The notes under the pieces were generated by a model, which did not search any database, was not told where the DNA came from, and was given only the letters and a program-made list of their open reading frames with translations. Below are positions 31,076 through 32,352 of a stretch of 32,352 bases of DNA, in pieces. Origin of the DNA: Oscillospiraceae bacterium. GTDB lineage: Bacteria > Bacillota > Clostridia > Oscillospirales > Acutalibacteraceae. The stretch is taken from contig CADCLS010000014.1 in the NCBI GenBank assembly GCA_902802375.1, positions 1 through 32,352 on the forward strand, given 5' to 3'. Positions within the stretch are counted from its first letter, which is position 1. Each line of letters starts with the position of its first letter. The position numbers and the translations under genes are program-made.

Positions 31076-31089
31076 CTCTTGTTTGTTAC

Positions 31090-32232
31090 TTAAATCAATT
31101 TCAAAAGTTTACCCTTCGTGTTAAGGCTCGGATTTTCTATTATACATTCGAGCAGGTATTCAAGCTTATCGCCTATTTCTTTTCCGCGGTAACCATTGTT
31201 TTGCAAATCTTTACCGTCAACACATAATTGACTGATTTTATACGGTTCATCACTTTCAAGTATTTGCTCTGCGATATTGATTTGCTCAGTTATATCAATG
31301 CCTGATATTGCCGATTTGTAATAAAACAAATCGAAAATATCATTTTCAAGCCGTCTCAGTATTCTTTTTATATCGGCTCTTGTTTTGCATTCCGTATTTA
31401 TATCGGCTTGAAGCCTTTTAGCGTACGAACTGAATGAGTTTGAGCACTTAAGGCTGTTAAGCGTTGTTTCAAGGTTTTCGCTTGTGGCTGATAAAAATGC
31501 AAAGAATTTGAGCTGAGATTTTTCAGGCAAAAGCGGTATTTTTGATATTTCGCCCGTTCTTAAAAAGGGTATACATCCGGTGCGGATAAGCGGTGTTATC
31601 ACTTCAGGGCAACTGCCGAGGGATAGCCTTAAAAGCTCCGCTCTTATTCTTTCTGCACTTATGTTACTTAAAAGCATAGCATTTTCTATTGCGGCATTGT
31701 AGGTTTCTGATTCAATGTCAAACCCGAGTGTTGAAGCAAAACGGAAAAGCCTTAGTATTCTCAGAGCATCCTCCTTAAATCTCAAATCTGCAACTCCTAC
31801 GGCTTTAAGCGTTCTGTTTTTCAAATCGTCAAGACCGCCGAAATAGTCAATAATTCCGGTATCATCACTGTAGCACATCGCGTTTACTGTAAAATCCCGG
31901 CGAGATAGGTCCTCTTTTAAGCTTTCTGTAAATCTTACATTATCAGGGTGTCGGAAATCTTTATATGCGCCGTCAGTGCGAAAGGTTGTCACTTCAAATG
32001 GCTTACCGTCCGATATTACAGTAACGGTACCGTGCTTTATTCCGGTGTTTACTGTTTTATCAAAGAGATTTAGTATTTGTTCGGGTCTTGCACTTGTACA
32101 AATATCAAAATCATCGGGAAGTATGCCTAAAAGATAGTTGCGAACACTTCCGCCTACAATATAGGCTTCAAATCCGGAATTTTTAAGAGTGCTCAATACT
32201 GCTTTTACGCTTTCCGGCAAAAAAAATTGCAA
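31090..32232 (-). CDS. cca: CCA tRNA nucleotidyltransferase / polynucleotide polymerase family
   Basis: This enzyme adds or repairs the CCA end of tRNAs. Its 380 residues fit the bacterial class II family. The N-terminal head has 'YIVGGSVRNYLLGILPDDFDICTSA' with catalytic D41 and D43 (the usual GGxVRD reads GGSVRN here). 'RRDFTVNAMCY' and 'DALRILRLFRFASTLGF' follow. A helical body lies after residue 180. The start is TTG 32232 with GAGGTGG upstream; the LPESVK opening supports it. Family members can be CCA-adding, A-adding or poly(A) polymerase; CCA-adding is likeliest. An IS end lies only 22 bp upstream, so the native promoter is missing from the visible sequence. Confidence 0.93.
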   Translation of the reverse strand: MQFFLPESVKAVLSTLKNSGFEAYIVGGSVRNYLLGILPDDFDICTSARPEQILNLFDKTVNTGIKHGTVTVISDGKPFEVTTFRTDGAYKDFRHPDNVRFTESLKEDLSRRDFTVNAMCYSDDTGIIDYFGGLDDLKNRTLKAVGVADLRFKEDALRILRLFRFASTLGFDIESETYNAAIENAMLLSNISAERIRAELLRLSLGSCPEVITPLIRTGCIPFLRTGEISKIPLLPEKSQLKFFAFLSATSENLETTLNSLKCSNSFSSYAKRLQADINTECKTRADIKRILRRLENDIFDLFYYKSAISGIDITEQINIAEQILESDEPYKISQLCVDGKDLQNNGYRGKEIGDKLEYLLECIIENPSLNTKGKLLKLI

Positions 32233-32254
32233 TTTTTTCCACCTCTCTCAAAAA

Positions 32255-32352
32255 TGTAGGTTTGTAAATGATGTGTTACAAAATTAGAAGACCTCGCCGT
32301 TAGAAGTGAAAGCCTTAATATAATCGGCAGGAGATTTCCAATTCAGAGGACG
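32255..32352 (-). mobile_element. Right end of an insertion sequence (right copy, inverted)
   Basis: This is an exact inverted copy of bases 2-99. The inner boundary is sharp at 32255. The transposase runs leftward, toward cca. Both visible IS copies therefore point their transposase 3' ends into the window. Confidence 0.75.
32284..32352 (-). pseudogene. C-terminal 22 codons of an IS transposase, second copy (cut by the window edge)
   Basis: It encodes the same residues as the fragment at 2-70, on the opposite strand, stopping at 32286-32284. Only the end is visible, so the state of the full gene is unknown. Confidence 0.6.

Noticed and set aside
1-32352. Inverted terminal repeats as ends of a linear plasmid or phage
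   Set aside because: The repeats contain a transposase C-terminus and IS-like tips, and the interior is chromosomal housekeeping genes with no replication, packaging or structural phage genes.

Overview
The window looks like one assembled stretch of chromosome from a low-to-mid GC, spore-forming anaerobic member of the Clostridia, probably a gut Oscillospirales/Ruminococcaceae-like organism. The assignment rests on gene content: an Rnf operon in the order C-D-G-E-A-B, the ylxM-ffh-rpsP-khpA-rimM-trmD cluster, a class-2 GalT, DUF3048 and DUF2752 proteins, the dipicolinate synthase pair dpaA/dpaB, and a secreted protein with a type I dockerin. I see no rRNA, tRNA, CRISPR array or phage genes. 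The two outermost ~98 bp are exact inverted copies of one insertion-sequence end carrying the last 22 codons of a transposase. The sequence therefore probably stops where a multi-copy IS begins on each side.

Layout: (1) 1-99, IS end. (2) 106-4632, an EamA exporter converging on a leftward operon DUF3048 lipoprotein-galT-AEC permease. (3) 4663-8280, the rightward ylxM-ffh-rpsP-khpA-rimM-trmD cluster (protein targeting, ribosome and tRNA maturation), driven by a consensus promoter. (4) 8281-11812, a zinc-uptake operon (Fur/Zur regulator, ZnuA, ZnuC, ZnuB and an OB-fold-like lipoprotein) with a perfect 23-bp palindrome over the expected start of transcription. (5) 11809-12669, a zinc-ribbon/TM2 protein and a DUF2752 protein. 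(6) 12677-13417, the dockerin protein. (7) 13501-17546, leftward potABCD (polyamine ABC importer) behind a ~160-nt leader that can fold into a pseudoknot hiding the potA ribosome-binding site. (8) 17604-18792, a membrane-anchored XRE regulator, then a promoter-structured RNA-terminator unit placed directly before a 59-residue Cys-rich protein. (9) 18797-25057, leftward rnfCDGEAB plus a membrane LRR protein. (10) 25115-26894, a cardiolipin synthase and a 53-residue membrane protein. (11) 26898-28027, rpsF-ssb-rpsR. (12) 28029-29646, an orphan oligopeptide-type binding lipoprotein. (13) 29654-32232, leftward cca, dpaA, dpaB. (14) 32255-32352, the second IS end.

Most content is conserved housekeeping. 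Promoters recur with 17-bp spacing, so transcription units can be drawn with some confidence. The least explained signals are non-coding: the potABCD leader pseudoknot and the structured RNA ahead of the Cys-rich protein, both candidate cis-regulatory RNAs that I cannot assign to a known class without a covariance search. The only genomic stretch over 300 bases without a gene is 17351-17718. It holds the potABCD leader, the two divergent promoters and a direct repeat.
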